A DNA stretch of 64,000 nt from Hoeflea_A sp965204935 (GCF_965204935.1 NZ_CBDBFO010000002.1); one strand, 5' to 3'; shown: positions 1-9,393, counted from the first letter of the stretch. The notes: generated by a model not told the origin, from the letters alone. Numbers and translations: made by a program.

Positions 1-672
1 GCAAGGGCGAACGCAGAGGCGAACTTGCAGAACGCTAGGGAGTTGTTCATGTCTGCGATCAAAGCGGCCTTTGACGAACTCCGAGATGCGCCGTTGCAGC
101 CGGTTGGAAAAGTTGCGGACAATTGCCTTGGCAAGATGCTCGACAAAAGAAAGAACAGAGGCATACCACGTGAGTACCTGCGCAACCTGAATGTAAGGTG
201 GTTTACCATCGATACATCAGATCTCCTCGAAATGAGGATCGAAGATGCAGAAGTGGAACGCTACTCAGTTCGGCGTGGTGATCTTTTGATCTGCGAGGGC
301 GGCTATCCGGGAAGGGCAGCAATTTGGAACGAAGACGATCTGATCTTCTTCCAGAAGGCGCTACATCGCGTCCGCTTCTCGCAGCCGGCGTATTCGAAGC
401 TGCTAATGTTTTTTTTGTTTCTTCAAGATCAGCTGGGCGATCTACGCCCCCACTTCACGGGATCAGGAATACAGCATTTCACAGGTAAAGCATTAGCAAA
501 GTTTGAAATGCCATTCCCTCCGCCCGACGCGGCAGAAGCAACTGTTCGCAAGCTCGACGCTGTTCAATCCAAAACCGACGAACTTATGAGCGTCTGCATG
601 GCTAAACTCAATGAAGTCAAAGAGCTTCGTCGGTCGCTACTCCAAAAAGCCTTCGCAGGCGAACTGACATGA
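1..672 (+). CDS. hsdS: Type I restriction specificity subunit HsdS, C-terminal part
   Basis: The frame is open from the first base, so the gene begins outside the window and only the last ~220 residues are visible. HsdS is the DNA-recognition subunit of a type I restriction-modification complex and holds the HsdM and HsdR subunits on an asymmetric target. What remains is one target-recognition half followed by the conserved C-terminal helix, ending in LLQKAFAGELT, which is a hallmark of HsdS. The next gene, hsdR, starts 12 bases after the stop in the same orientation, as expected for an hsd operon. hsdM is presumably upstream of the window. The internal TTG and ATG codons near base 25 and 49 are not likely starts. 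Family assignment is confident; target specificity cannot be read. Confidence 0.85.
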   Translation, partial: ARANAEANLQNARELFMSAIKAAFDELRDAPLQPVGKVADNCLGKMLDKRKNRGIPREYLRNLNVRWFTIDTSDLLEMRIEDAEVERYSVRRGDLLICEGGYPGRAAIWNEDDLIFFQKALHRVRFSQPAYSKLLMFFLFLQDQLGDLRPHFTGSGIQHFTGKALAKFEMPFPPPDAAEATVRKLDAVQSKTDELMSVCMAKLNEVKELRRSLLQKAFAGELT

Positions 673-684
673 GGTAGCGATCCG

Positions 685-3000
685 ATGAGCCCTCACTCTG
701 AAACCGAAGCCGACACCCGCGCCAACCGGATTGACCCAGTTCTGGCCGCAGCCGGTTGGGGCGCGGTCGAGGGATCCCGCATCCGGCGTGAGGTGATCTG
801 TCCCGGTCGTATCATGTCTGGCGGCAAGCGCGGCAAGGGCCTCTCCTGCGACTATGTGCTGGAGTATCGGGGCCACAAGCTGGCTACGCTGGAAGCCAAG
901 CGGGCGGGCCTGAGCCACCGTGAAGGCGTGGGGCAGACCAAGGACTACGCCCAACGCCTGGGCACACGCTTCGCTTTTTCGTCCAACGGCCTGAAGTGGT
1001 TCCAGTGCGATATGCTGACCGGGGTGGAGGACGATAAACTTGCAATGCCTTTCCCCTCTCCACAGGTTCTATGGGATCAAACCTTCGGCGACCGGAATGT
1101 GTGGCGGCTTCGCTTCGGGGAAGTTCCTTTCGAGACCGATGGTGGCAAGTGGGAAGCTCGCTACTACCAGCATAAGGCTATCATCGCGGCTCTGGAGGCC
1201 ATAGCTCGGGGCGAAACCCGCATTCTCCTGACACTGGCAACCGGGACGGGGAAGACTTCCATTGCCTTCCAGATCGCATGGAAGCTGTTTCATGCTAAAT
1301 GGAGCCTTGAGCGGGAGCCTGTCAGACGCCCGCGCATCCTGTTCCTGGCCGACCGCAACATCCTCGCCGATCAGGCTTACAACGCCTTTTCCGCCTTCGA
1401 CTCCACTGCGGTCATGCGCATTGATCCCGATGCCTTGCGCAAGCGGGAAGGGCGCTCCCCGACCAATGCCAGCGTCTTTTTCACGATCTTCCAGACCTTC
1501 ATGACCGGGGAGGGAAAGCCGGTCTTCCATAACTACCCTTCGGACTTCTTCGATTTCATCGTAATCGACGAATGCCACCGGGGAGGCGCCAACGATGAAA
1601 GCCAGTGGCGCGGCATCCTCGACCACTTTGCCCCGGCGGTGCAACTCGGCCTGACTGCCACCCCGAAACGCAGGCAGAACGCTGACACCTACGCCTATTT
1701 CGGTGAACCGGTTTATACCTATGCCCTGCGCGACGGGATAGAGGACGGTTTCCTGACGCCTTTCAAGGTCCGGCAGATGGCCAGCACGATTGACGAGTAT
1801 GTCTACGATCCGCAGGATGAGGTGCTGAGCGGGGAAGTCGAGGCGGGCCGGATGTTCACCGAGAGCGACTTCAACAGAACCATCGAGATCAGGGAACGAG
1901 AACTTGCCCGTGTCCGTGAGTTCATGGACGAGACCGACCAAAGGCAGAAGACCCTCGTATTCTGTGCTACGCAGGCACATGCCGCGCTTGTCCGCGACCT
2001 CATCAATCAGGTAAAGACCAGCCCCGATCCGGACTACTGCCACAGGGTGACCGCCGACGATGGTTCCATCGGGGAACAGCACCTGCGTGACTTTCAGGAC
2101 AACGACAGGACCATCCCCACGATCCTCACCACATCCCAGAAGCTCTCGACCGGCGTGGACGCACGGAATATCAGGCACATCGTTCTGATGCGCCCCATCC
2201 GCTCGATGATCGAGTTCAAGCAGATCATAGGCAGGGGCACCAGAACCCACGACGACAAGGGTTTCTTCACGATCTGGGATTTCGTGAAGGCACATGAGAA
2301 CTTCAGCGACCCGGAATGGGACGGCGACCCGCTGGAGCCGGGACCGGCAAACATTGAGCCGCACTCCTCACCGGAGCACCCCGGGTCGGCTGAATCTTCG
2401 GAGGAAACGGAACCTGTACCTGAGAAGGTCGAAGTCAAATTGGCCGACGGAAAAGCGCGACGTATCCGGTTTCTCGCAACCACGACGTACTGGGGGCCGG
2501 ACGGTAAACCGATGTCCGCGACAGAGTTTCTTGAGCGCCTGTTCGGGGATCTGTCCACGATTGTCGTCGATGAGGATCAGTTGCGCACGGTTTGGAGTGA
2601 CCCCGACACTCGTGCGGATTTTCTGGATCAACTGGCCGGTCATGGCTACGATCACCAGCGGCTTGAGGATATCCGGCATCTTGTCGATGCGCCAGACAGT
2701 GACCTCTTTGATGTTCTGGCACATGTGCTGTTCACAAATGATCCGAAGACCAGATCGGAGCGGGCCGGAGCGGTTCAAGTGGCTGGCCTGTCGGATTTCA
2801 ACGGTGCGGTAAAGCATCTCCTGCTTGGTATTCTCAAGGCCTATGAGACGGGCGGAGAAGGCGAACTGGCAAGCAAGAAGCTGGGTCACTTCCTGACGGC
2901 GAAATACGGCAGCGTGGGGGAGAGTAAACCCGTTCTCGGAGACTTGGCGCACGTGCGCACGGCATATGTCGAGATGCAGAGGCGGCTCTATGCGGATTGA
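685..3000 (+). CDS. hsdR: Type I restriction enzyme motor/nuclease subunit HsdR
   Basis: 771 residues, near the usual size for an EcoAI-like HsdR. An N-terminal PD-(D/E)XK nuclease is suggested by CDYVLEYRG followed by LEAKRAG at about residues 53-75. A superfamily 2 helicase follows: Walker A TLATGTGKTS near residue 185, a DECH box (VIDECHRGG) near 294, motif III LGLTATPKR near 322, and a motif VI-like IIGRGTRTH in the second RecA domain. The C-terminal ~200 residues resemble the HsdR helical domain that contacts HsdM. HsdR translocates DNA using ATP and cuts at a distance from the recognition site when unmethylated DNA is detected. It is adjacent to hsdS and apparently co-transcribed with it. 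No break is visible, so the subunit looks intact. Confidence 0.93.
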   Translation: MSPHSETEADTRANRIDPVLAAAGWGAVEGSRIRREVICPGRIMSGGKRGKGLSCDYVLEYRGHKLATLEAKRAGLSHREGVGQTKDYAQRLGTRFAFSSNGLKWFQCDMLTGVEDDKLAMPFPSPQVLWDQTFGDRNVWRLRFGEVPFETDGGKWEARYYQHKAIIAALEAIARGETRILLTLATGTGKTSIAFQIAWKLFHAKWSLEREPVRRPRILFLADRNILADQAYNAFSAFDSTAVMRIDPDALRKREGRSPTNASVFFTIFQTFMTGEGKPVFHNYPSDFFDFIVIDECHRGGANDESQWRGILDHFAPAVQLGLTATPKRRQNADTYAYFGEPVYTYALRDGIEDGFLTPFKVRQMASTIDEYVYDPQDEVLSGEVEAGRMFTESDFNRTIEIRERELARVREFMDETDQRQKTLVFCATQAHAALVRDLINQVKTSPDPDYCHRVTADDGSIGEQHLRDFQDNDRTIPTILTTSQKLSTGVDARNIRHIVLMRPIRSMIEFKQIIGRGTRTHDDKGFFTIWDFVKAHENFSDPEWDGDPLEPGPANIEPHSSPEHPGSAESSEETEPVPEKVEVKLADGKARRIRFLATTTYWGPDGKPMSATEFLERLFGDLSTIVVDEDQLRTVWSDPDTRADFLDQLAGHGYDHQRLEDIRHLVDAPDSDLFDVLAHVLFTNDPKTRSERAGAVQVAGLSDFNGAVKHLLLGILKAYETGGEGELASKKLGHFLTAKYGSVGESKPVLGDLAHVRTAYVEMQRRLYAD

Positions 3001-3050
3001 CCGACCCGATATGAGGGCTGCTGGCGCGAAGTCCATGAAAGGAGCGCACC

Positions 3051-4649
3051 ATGGCCCGTAAACGCCTGCCCATCGGCATTCAATCCTTTGCCAGACTGAG
3101 GGAAACCGACAGCTACTATGTCGACAAGACCCCCCTCATCCGAAACCTGATTGATCATGGAGACTACTGGTTTCTGTCCCGCCCCCGCCGGTTCGGCAAG
3201 AGCTTGCTGGTGGACACGATCAAGGCGCTGTTTGAGGGTCAGGAGACGCTGTTTGAAGGTTTGGATATTCACCCTTATTGGGACTGGTCGGCCCCTCATC
3301 CGGTGCTGCGTCTGAGCTTCGACGGCAAATACAGCGCTCCGGAGGAAATCGAAGGCGACATCATTGAACAGTTGGAGGCCATGGAGCGCCGGTATAACCT
3401 ATCACCGGCTATGACGTCTGATACGGGTCCAAGGCGTCTCCGCAACCTTCTTGACCGTCTACACGACACGACGGGCAGACACGTGGTGATCCTCGTGGAC
3501 GAGTATGACAAGCCGATCCTGGACACACTCGGCGACCCCACACTTGCAACGGCCAACCGGGATTATCTGCGGGGCTTCTACGGCATCATCAAGGGCAGCG
3601 CCGCGCATGTGCGCTTCGTCTTCGTGACCGGCATCAGCATGTTCTCGAAGGTCAGCCTGTTCTCGGGGCTGAACAATCTTGAAGACATCAGCCTTGACCC
3701 GCGCTTTGCCACGCTCTGCGGCTATACGGGTACGGATATCGACACCGTGTTCGCCCCGGAGCTGGACGGGCTGGACCGGGAAGAAATCCGACGCTGGTAC
3801 AATGGCTATAACTGGGGGGGCGACACGCGCGTCTACAACCCCTTCGACGTGTTGCTGCTGTTCCGGAAACGGGAGTTCAGGGCCTTCTGGTTCGAAACCG
3901 GATCGCCCAACTTCCTGTTCGAGACGCTCAAGGCAAAGTCGATCAGCCCGATGGAACTTGAAGGACGTTTCAGCGACATGTCGCTGATCTCGAAGTTCGA
4001 CGTGAACGACATCAGCCCCGAGGCGCTTCTGTTCCAGACCGGATATCTGACCATCACCGATGAGCAAAAGGAAGGGTACAGAACCTCTTATCGGCTGGAC
4101 TATCCCAATCTCGAAGTCAAACTCAGTCTCAACGACGAGCTGCTCGCGCATCTTGACGAGCGGGACCGCATTCCCCTTGCAGAGGGCCGGAGCCTGCGTG
4201 CCCTGCTTGAGGCAAATGACTTCAAAGGCTTTGGAGAACAGCTTCGCGCTTGGCTGGCAAGCATTCCCTACCAGTGGCATGCAACGGGAGACCTGGCCCG
4301 CTACGAGGCGTGGTATGCCAGCCTGTTGCATATGTGTTTCCGCGCCATTGGTGTTGAAGTCCACGCGGAAGACATTTCAAGCCATGGCCGCGCTGATCTG
4401 GTGGTGCGGCTCGGAGAGCAGGTGTTCATCCTTGAGTTCAAGATGGCGGACAGCATCGACGATGTGGAGGCTAAACTCGACGCCGCGCTCGCTCAGATCC
4501 GGGACCGGGGCTATGCCGACAAGTATCGCCAAGGTGCACAATCCATCCACCTGATCGGCATAGCCTGTGGCCGCGAGGCCCGGAACCTGCTGGAGATCAG
4601 GGCCGAACCGGCTGATACGCAATCGGATGGGGACTCTCAAATATCGTGA
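3051..4649 (+). CDS. AAA-ATPase-like protein with C-terminal PD-(D/E)XK nuclease-like domain
   Basis: 532 residues of the widespread 'AAA-ATPase-like plus PD-(D/E)XK_9' family. The N-terminus has SRPRRFGKSLL (Walker A, residues ~43-53) and a Walker B/Asp-rich strand ILVDEYDKP near 150. The C-terminal ~130 residues carry RADLVV followed by ILEFKM near 460, matching a PD-(D/E)XK core (D...E-x-K). Members of this family occur in many copies in some bacteria and archaea; their biochemical role is not established, and links to mobile elements or defence are inferred from context. It starts 50 bases after hsdR on the same strand, in an accessory region bordered by group II introns. The N-terminal start is supported by GAAAGGAG just upstream of the ATG. 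Confidence 0.8.
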   Translation: MARKRLPIGIQSFARLRETDSYYVDKTPLIRNLIDHGDYWFLSRPRRFGKSLLVDTIKALFEGQETLFEGLDIHPYWDWSAPHPVLRLSFDGKYSAPEEIEGDIIEQLEAMERRYNLSPAMTSDTGPRRLRNLLDRLHDTTGRHVVILVDEYDKPILDTLGDPTLATANRDYLRGFYGIIKGSAAHVRFVFVTGISMFSKVSLFSGLNNLEDISLDPRFATLCGYTGTDIDTVFAPELDGLDREEIRRWYNGYNWGGDTRVYNPFDVLLLFRKREFRAFWFETGSPNFLFETLKAKSISPMELEGRFSDMSLISKFDVNDISPEALLFQTGYLTITDEQKEGYRTSYRLDYPNLEVKLSLNDELLAHLDERDRIPLAEGRSLRALLEANDFKGFGEQLRAWLASIPYQWHATGDLARYEAWYASLLHMCFRAIGVEVHAEDISSHGRADLVVRLGEQVFILEFKMADSIDDVEAKLDAALAQIRDRGYADKYRQGAQSIHLIGIACGREARNLLEIRAEPADTQSDGDSQIS

Positions 4650-4895
4650 GAGGTTTTGAGAACCCCATTCCGGGGCGGGTTTTGGAGCGGTGTTTTGGCT
4701 GTGTTTCGGGGTCTCTCGAAACCTACAAAGTAGTAGAGTCAGGGAGAGGCGCGCCCTGCGGTAGGTGAGGGGAGTAGCTGTTGTCCGGCGGCTTTCGCTC
4801 TGTGCCGGTGCCTCGGTCCCCACCTTGGCCACGTTTCCTCTTCCCTGCTCATCAAACCGGACGTGCAGTTTTCCCGCATCCGGCTTCCCGACAGG

Positions 4896-5416
4896 TCATG
4901 TCTTCGCCCACGGAAGGCCCTTTGTCATTGGCTCAAGGCGTATCAGGCCGTAGTGTCCCCACAGCCTTTCGCTCGGGTAGCGCGCATACTTCCCGATTTT
5001 CACCTTGTGCTTCCGACAGAGCCATTGTCGCAGCCGCTTCGTCGTGTGCGCGTCGACCGCCGCATAGGCCGGATTGACTTGTCCGAGGTGGTAGTAGTTC
5101 GCCCAACCGGACAGCATCCGGTTCAGGCGGCGCACCATATCCTCGGAACTCACCAGCCCATACTTTGCAGCGGTCTGCGCACTGATCTTACGGCAGATGC
5201 TTTGGACGCTCGCCTTGCTGGGTTTGGTGCCAATATAGGCTCCTCCCCCTTGCGGGCGATAGTTGCGTCCGATGCGATACCCCAGAAACTCAAGAGCTTC
5301 CTCCGGGCACCGCAGGCATCGGGTCTTGTCGTCGTTGATCGCCAGTTTCAGACTGTCCATGATCTGCCTGACCGCCGACAGCATTTCTGCCGCCGAGACC
5401 TTGCCAAGGACACAGA
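4896..5416 (-). CDS. Outer-intron reverse transcriptase/maturase, 3' exon (thumb and maturase)
   Basis: The frame reads FCVLGKVSAAEML followed by LEFLGYRIG (RT block 7) and a domain X/maturase segment with GWANYYHLGQ, a typical group II maturase signature. It ends about 10 bases before the outer domain V hairpin, the usual place for an intron ORF in domain IV. On the minus strand it directly continues the 5' exon at 7947-8766 once the inner intron is removed; the spliced product would be 446 residues. No HNH endonuclease domain follows, so mobility would be by the endonuclease-less route known for many bacterial introns. The ORF extends upstream of 5416 into intron sequence, but that extension is not part of the protein. 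Confidence 0.85.
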
Positions 5417-6702
5417 GTCGAGTAGCCGAGGGGAATTTCACCCCTCGGCCCTCACAGAACCGGACTTGAGACTCTCGCCTCATCCGGCTCCTACTCTCCA
5501 GCCTCCGGTCGAATACCGAGTTGCCACAGGACAAAAAGGTTGGGGTCCCGTCGCGCGATACGTCCCAGCCAATGCGTGGACGCCCGCTCCCGGCGTCTGA
5601 ACCGTTTATATTTCCGTCGCGCCCAGCGGGCGAGGGCCACGTTCACCTGACGCAGCACCTGAACGCACTTCGAGCGGTAATAGCGCCCGTAGTAGTTCAT
5701 CCAGCCTCGCACCGCCGGATTAATCAGGCGGGCCAGATCCTCCAGGGTCTGATTGTTCCTGGTGGATGCCATCCGCCACTCGCGGATGGTCCTGCGCACC
5801 GCCTTCGCCGCTTGAACACTGATCGCCGGCAGGAAGCTGACGAAGTAGTGTCCCCACCGGTTCCTGGCTCGCCGAGGCTGGAACGTAAAGCCGAGAAAGT
5901 CGAACTTGACCCGCTCGTGTTCCTGCCTGCGGTCATCGTCCTTGCAGTAGACGATTTTGGTCTTCGTCGGATGCAATTCCAGACCGCAATCGGCCAGCCG
6001 TTTCCGGATGGCCTCCAACACCGCCTGCGCCTCTCCTTCGCTCCTGCAGTGAACGACTGGTCGAGTAGCCGAGGGGAATTTCACCCCTCGGCCCTCACAG
6101 AACCGGACTTGAGACTCTCGCCTCATCCGGCTCCTACTCTCCAGCCTCCGGTCGAATACCGAGTTGCCACAGGACAAAAAGGTTGGGGTCCCGTCGCGCG
6201 ATACGTCCCAGCCAATGCGTGGACGCCCGCTCCCGGCGTCTGAACCGTTTATATTTCCGTCGCGCCCAGCGGGCGAGGGCCACGTTCACCTGACGCAGCA
6301 CCTGAACGCACTTCGAGCGGTAATAGCGCCCGTAGTAGTTCATCCAGCCTCGCACCGCCGGATTAATCAGGCGGGCCAGATCCTCCAGGGTCTGATTGTT
6401 CCTGGTGGATGCCATCCGCCACTCGCGGATGGTCCTGCGCACCGCCTTCGCCGCTTGAACACTGATCGCCGGCAGGAAGCTGACGAAGTAGTGTCCCCAC
6501 CGGTTCCTGGCTCGCCGAGGCTGGAACGTAAAGCCGAGAAAGTCGAACTTGACCCGCTCGTGTTCCTGCCTGCGGTCATCGTCCTTGCAGTAGACGATTT
6601 TGGTCTTCGTCGGATGCAATTCCAGACCGCAATCGGCCAGCCGTTTCCGGATGGCCTCCAACACCGCCTGCGCCTCTCCTTCGCTCCTGCAGTGAACGAC
6701 TG
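5417..6702. repeat. 643-bp tandem direct repeat (5417-6059 and 6060-6702)
   Basis: The two units appear identical over their whole length and abut without spacer. Each holds the C-terminal part of the inner RT, domain V, domain VI and the intron 3' end. The boundaries are exact functional points: the intron 3' terminus on one side and the YADD+1 insertion site on the other. That fits insertion of the intron into its own RT gene followed by recombination between the two identical 5' halves. It fits less well with a random duplication. A collapsed or mis-joined assembly is the main alternative. Confidence 0.85.
5491..6059 (-). pseudogene. Second copy of the inner-intron RT C-terminus
   Basis: This duplicates the last ~189 codons of the inner RT, from the base after the YADD site (CAGTCGTTC, AVVHC) to the stop, with no visible difference. 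It lacks a start and the RT catalytic part. It is preceded directly by a complete intron 3' end at 6060, so it reads as the 3' exon of an intron insertion into the inner RT gene. If the outer 5' exon (ending at 7947) were spliced to the intron end at 6060 instead of 5417, the join would be in frame (820 + 569 = 1389 bases, 463 codons). That product would be a chimeric RT of 462 residues. Whether it is ever made is unknown. Confidence 0.8.
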
Positions 6703-7456
6703 CATCATCCGCGTAACGTTCAAAGCGGACGTTTGGATGGTTTCGTTCCATCCACGAGTCGAACGCGTAGTGCAGGAAGAGATTGGCGAGAATCGGACTG
6801 ATTGGTGAGCCTTGCGGCGTTCCCTTGGTCCGTTCTTCCCGGGTGCCGTCCGGTCGCTCGACAGCAGCGCGAAGCCACCGCCCAACGTACAGCCGGATCC
6901 AGGCCAGGTCAGTGTGATGTGCAACGGCACGTTCGATCAGGTCATGCGGAATCGAATCAAAAAATGCTTTGATATCAAGATCGATCACCCAGTCGAACGT
7001 CCAGCAGCGTTTCCGTGCCACTCCGACCGCATCAAGCGCCGAACGACCGGGCCGATAGCCATAGGAATCACGGTGGAACATCGGTTCCACCATTGGTTCC
7101 AGAACCATCTTCACAGCCGTTTGCGCCACGCGGTCGGCGATCGTCGGAATGCCAAGAGGTCGAAGACCGCCCCCACTTTTGGGTATCTCGACGAGCCGCA
7201 CCGGCGGCGGGTGATACGAGCCCGACGACATCCGGTTCCAGACCTTGTAAAGGTTTCCCCCGAGGTCTTCCTCGAATGCTGCCATAGACACGCCGTCAAC
7301 ACCGCCCGCGCCGCGATTCGCCCGTACCTGTCGGTAGGCGTCCCAGACCAGCCGCTTCGGAATTTCGAATGGCTTTGCCTCAGACAACGGCTCCTCCCAT
7401 CTCTGGTTGGCCGCCGTCTTCGGCTGGAGAGCCGGGTCCCTTCGCTCTACCCGCAT
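6134..7456 (-). CDS. Inner-intron group II reverse transcriptase/maturase, full length
   Basis: 440 residues, complete. RT blocks are all visible: RANRGAGGVDG, LRPLGIPTIADRVAQ, SYGYRPGRSALDAV, IDLDIKAFFDSIPH (the first catalytic Asp pair), GTPQGSPISPILANL, FERYADD (residues ~248-251), KFDFLGFTF. The C-terminal maturase domain has VRGWMNYYGRYY and an Arg/Lys-rich stretch; no endonuclease domain is present. It reverse-transcribes the intron RNA and assists splicing. The stop codon is directly adjacent to the domain V hairpin. Start chosen at the ATG at 7456; a later Met could also serve. The site in its own gene just after YADD (GAT GAT G|CA) is the same position at which this intron has entered the outer RT. 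Confidence 0.92.
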   Translation of the reverse strand: MRVERRDPALQPKTAANQRWEEPLSEAKPFEIPKRLVWDAYRQVRANRGAGGVDGVSMAAFEEDLGGNLYKVWNRMSSGSYHPPPVRLVEIPKSGGGLRPLGIPTIADRVAQTAVKMVLEPMVEPMFHRDSYGYRPGRSALDAVGVARKRCWTFDWVIDLDIKAFFDSIPHDLIERAVAHHTDLAWIRLYVGRWLRAAVERPDGTREERTKGTPQGSPISPILANLFLHYAFDSWMERNHPNVRFERYADDAVVHCRSEGEAQAVLEAIRKRLADCGLELHPTKTKIVYCKDDDRRQEHERVKFDFLGFTFQPRRARNRWGHYFVSFLPAISVQAAKAVRRTIREWRMASTRNNQTLEDLARLINPAVRGWMNYYGRYYRSKCVQVLRQVNVALARWARRKYKRFRRRERASTHWLGRIARRDPNLFVLWQLGIRPEAGE

Positions 7457-7946
7457 TACCGGGTTTCATCACTAATACGGACCCGTCCGCCCCTGTGCTC
7501 CGCTTCGGTACTCGGCTCCTTGCGGGTCTGCCGCTTGGAGGTCTCCCTTGGCATCGGAGCGCCAGGTTCCCACGTTCCACACAGGAGCCTCTCGCTGGTC
7601 TCACGCCATCTTTATGCCGGTCGCCGCTCGGACAGTCAGCAGGCATCCTCCGAACTTCGTCCCAGGCCAACGACTGGAGCCTGGTTTCGGCGACATCCCT
7701 ACGCTTTCGACACTTCATCAACGGTTCACTCGCGTTCGTCTTACCAGCAGTCACCTGACGGGTAATCCCCGCCTTTTCCACAACGCTCGCCACCCCGGCC
7801 ATTGGGCCAGAGCAGCTTGTGGCGGTTTGGACCCTGGTCCTGCAACCCGAGCCCGAGGGGCCTTCCCTCATCTCCTGTGTAGCAAGGTGCTCAAAGTCAG
7901 TACTGCTACGTCATCAGAACCTCCTCTTCGCACCGTCGTGGCGCAC

Positions 7947-8766
7947 AATCATCCGCGTAATTCACGATCTCCGACCGAAAGCGCCGGGCATGGCCCAGCA
8001 CCTTCCAGCCCAGTATGAACCGGCGCATGTAGAGGTTGCTGAGACAGGGTGAGATTGGCGCGCCTTGCGGCGTTCCTTTCCGCTCCCTGCGGGCGCGGTT
8101 CGTGCGACGCTTGCCGCCCTTGCCGTCGTCCTCTTCCACCGGCATTTCCAGCCATGTCTTGATGAGGCCGAGCATCCGTCCATCGCTCACGCGACGGGCA
8201 ATGCTCTTCATCAGTTCGGCATGGGGGATTTCGCCGAAGTAATTGGACAGGTCGCCGTCAACAACCTCGTTATGTCCGGTGTTCAGAAGCCGATGGGTGC
8301 GTTTGACCGCATCCGTCGCGCTTCGTCCCGGTCGGTAGGCATATTGCTCCGGTTGCAGGTCGGCATCAAAGATCGGCTCAAGCACGAGCATGGCCGATGT
8401 CTGCACCACCCTGTCCCGTATGCAGGGAATGCCCAGTGGCCGGAACTGGCCGGGCTGTTTCTTCGGGATCAGAACCTGACGCACCGCTTTGGGCGTGTAG
8501 GTTCCCTCCCGAAGATCCTGCGACAATTCCCCGAGCCATTGTTGCACGCCATACGCTTCAATGTGGTCGAATGTTTCCCTATCCACCCCGGCGGTGCCAC
8601 CATTCAGGCGCACCCTATCCCAGGCTTCGATGAGAAAGTCCATTCGCCACACCTTGTCGATGAGGGCGTGAAAGCGCCGGTCGGGTTCTTCCTTCGCTTT
8701 GACATGTAGCATGGTCTGGAATTTCCGAACGCGTTGTGACCCTGTTAGGTTTTGGCCAGTGGTCAT
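7947..8766 (-). CDS. Outer-intron reverse transcriptase/maturase, 5' exon (through YADD)
   Basis: This is the N-terminal part of a group II intron-encoded protein: reverse transcriptase domain blocks 0-5, including QFRPLGIPCIRDR, AYRPGRSATDAV, GTPQGAPISP and, at the very end, VNYADD (residues 271-273 are A-D-D). The open frame is cut at base 7947, one nucleotide after the second Asp codon, where GTGCGCC of the inner intron begins. The 3' exon resumes at 5416. Joining 8766-7947 to 5416-4896 gives 1341 bases, exactly 447 codons, and regenerates YADDFCVLG across the junction. So the gene is intact only if the inner intron is spliced out. Start chosen at the ATG at 8766, in the position expected relative to the first RT block. 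Confidence 0.85.
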
Positions 8767-9393
8767 GCCTTGCTTCCTTTCTCATGCTTTCCTGAAGTCA
8801 GGCCCCTTCCCTCGACCGGCATTACCCGGCGTCCTCGGTACTACGGGCCTGTCCGCCACCCTGTCGGCCCGGTCTGTCCCTTGCGGGGAACCGGTTGGTG
8901 TGCGCACACCACCGTCAGGGCTTCCCGTGTTGCCACGTCTTCCATCTTCCATACGTGCCAGCGCCATTACCCCGGCGGGAGCGGCTCGGTGCATATGTCG
9001 CTTGCTTCCCGAGCCACCAGCGGCCTTCCCCATTGAGGTGGTGGGTCGACCCCCCGCATTACCAGTTTCGAGGCCTGCTCGGCGTTCACTCGCGTTCCGG
9101 CCCGCATGGTCGCTGAGCTGCTCAATGCAACCCTTCTACCTGAGAGCTTCAAACCATGTCGTTACCTCCATGATCCGCTCAGGCTGCTACCAACCGAAGC
9201 GACAATTGTTGAGCGGGATTTGCACCCGCCAGGAAGACGCGCCTTTCCACGGCGCACACCCCGATTCTGGATACGGAAGAAGTCAACGAAATGCGATTGC
9301 ACCGAGGCCACCATCACCGGATAGGCACGGGTGAGACAATGCGGTGCGCCTATCCGTTTAGAATTTGAGCAAGCTCAGGCTGGGCATCCAGAT

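Larger units (their letters stand above)
5417..7946 (-). mobile_element. Inner group II intron inserted one base after the YADD codons of the outer RT gene
   Basis: On the minus strand it starts at 7946 with GTGCGCCACGACGG and ends at 5417 with ...CTACTCGAC, matching group II ends (5' GUGYG, 3' AY). Excision restores the outer RT frame exactly. About 490 bases precede its own RT gene (6134-7456). Domain V is a 34-base hairpin at 6133-6100, repeated at 5490-5457, and domain VI carries the CTACTC branch-site sequence. Because of the 643-bp repeat, the element has two 3' ends, at 6060 and 5417. Without the repeat it would be about 1.89 kb. The outer and inner introns are different lineages: their RT sequences are related but clearly not the same. 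Confidence 0.85.
4765..9257 (-). mobile_element. Outer group II intron, interrupted by a second group II intron
   Basis: Read on the minus strand, the element begins with GTGCGCC at 9257, the group II 5' consensus (GUGYG). About 490 bases of presumed domains I-III follow, then an intron RT gene, then a domain V hairpin at 4887-4854 (a 34-base motif with a GGAAAA bulge region). The 3' end lies somewhere near 4763-4771, after a branch-type CTACTC motif; I cannot fix the exact base. Without the inner intron (5417-7946) the element would be about 1.96 kb, a normal length for a bacterial group II intron. It sits between the AAA/PD-(D/E)XK gene and the PD-(D/E)XK gene at 9394. Nothing shows whether it still splices. 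Confidence 0.8.

Noticed and set aside
5521..6808. Long plus-strand ORFs (about 240 and 214 residues) in the inner intron
   Set aside because: They are antisense shadows of the RT gene, appear twice only because of the 643-bp repeat, and have no start signals or domain features.
4765..9257. Retron or diversity-generating retroelement
   Set aside because: The RTs have group II maturase domains, sit in introns with domain V, and no template repeat or msr/msd structure is seen.
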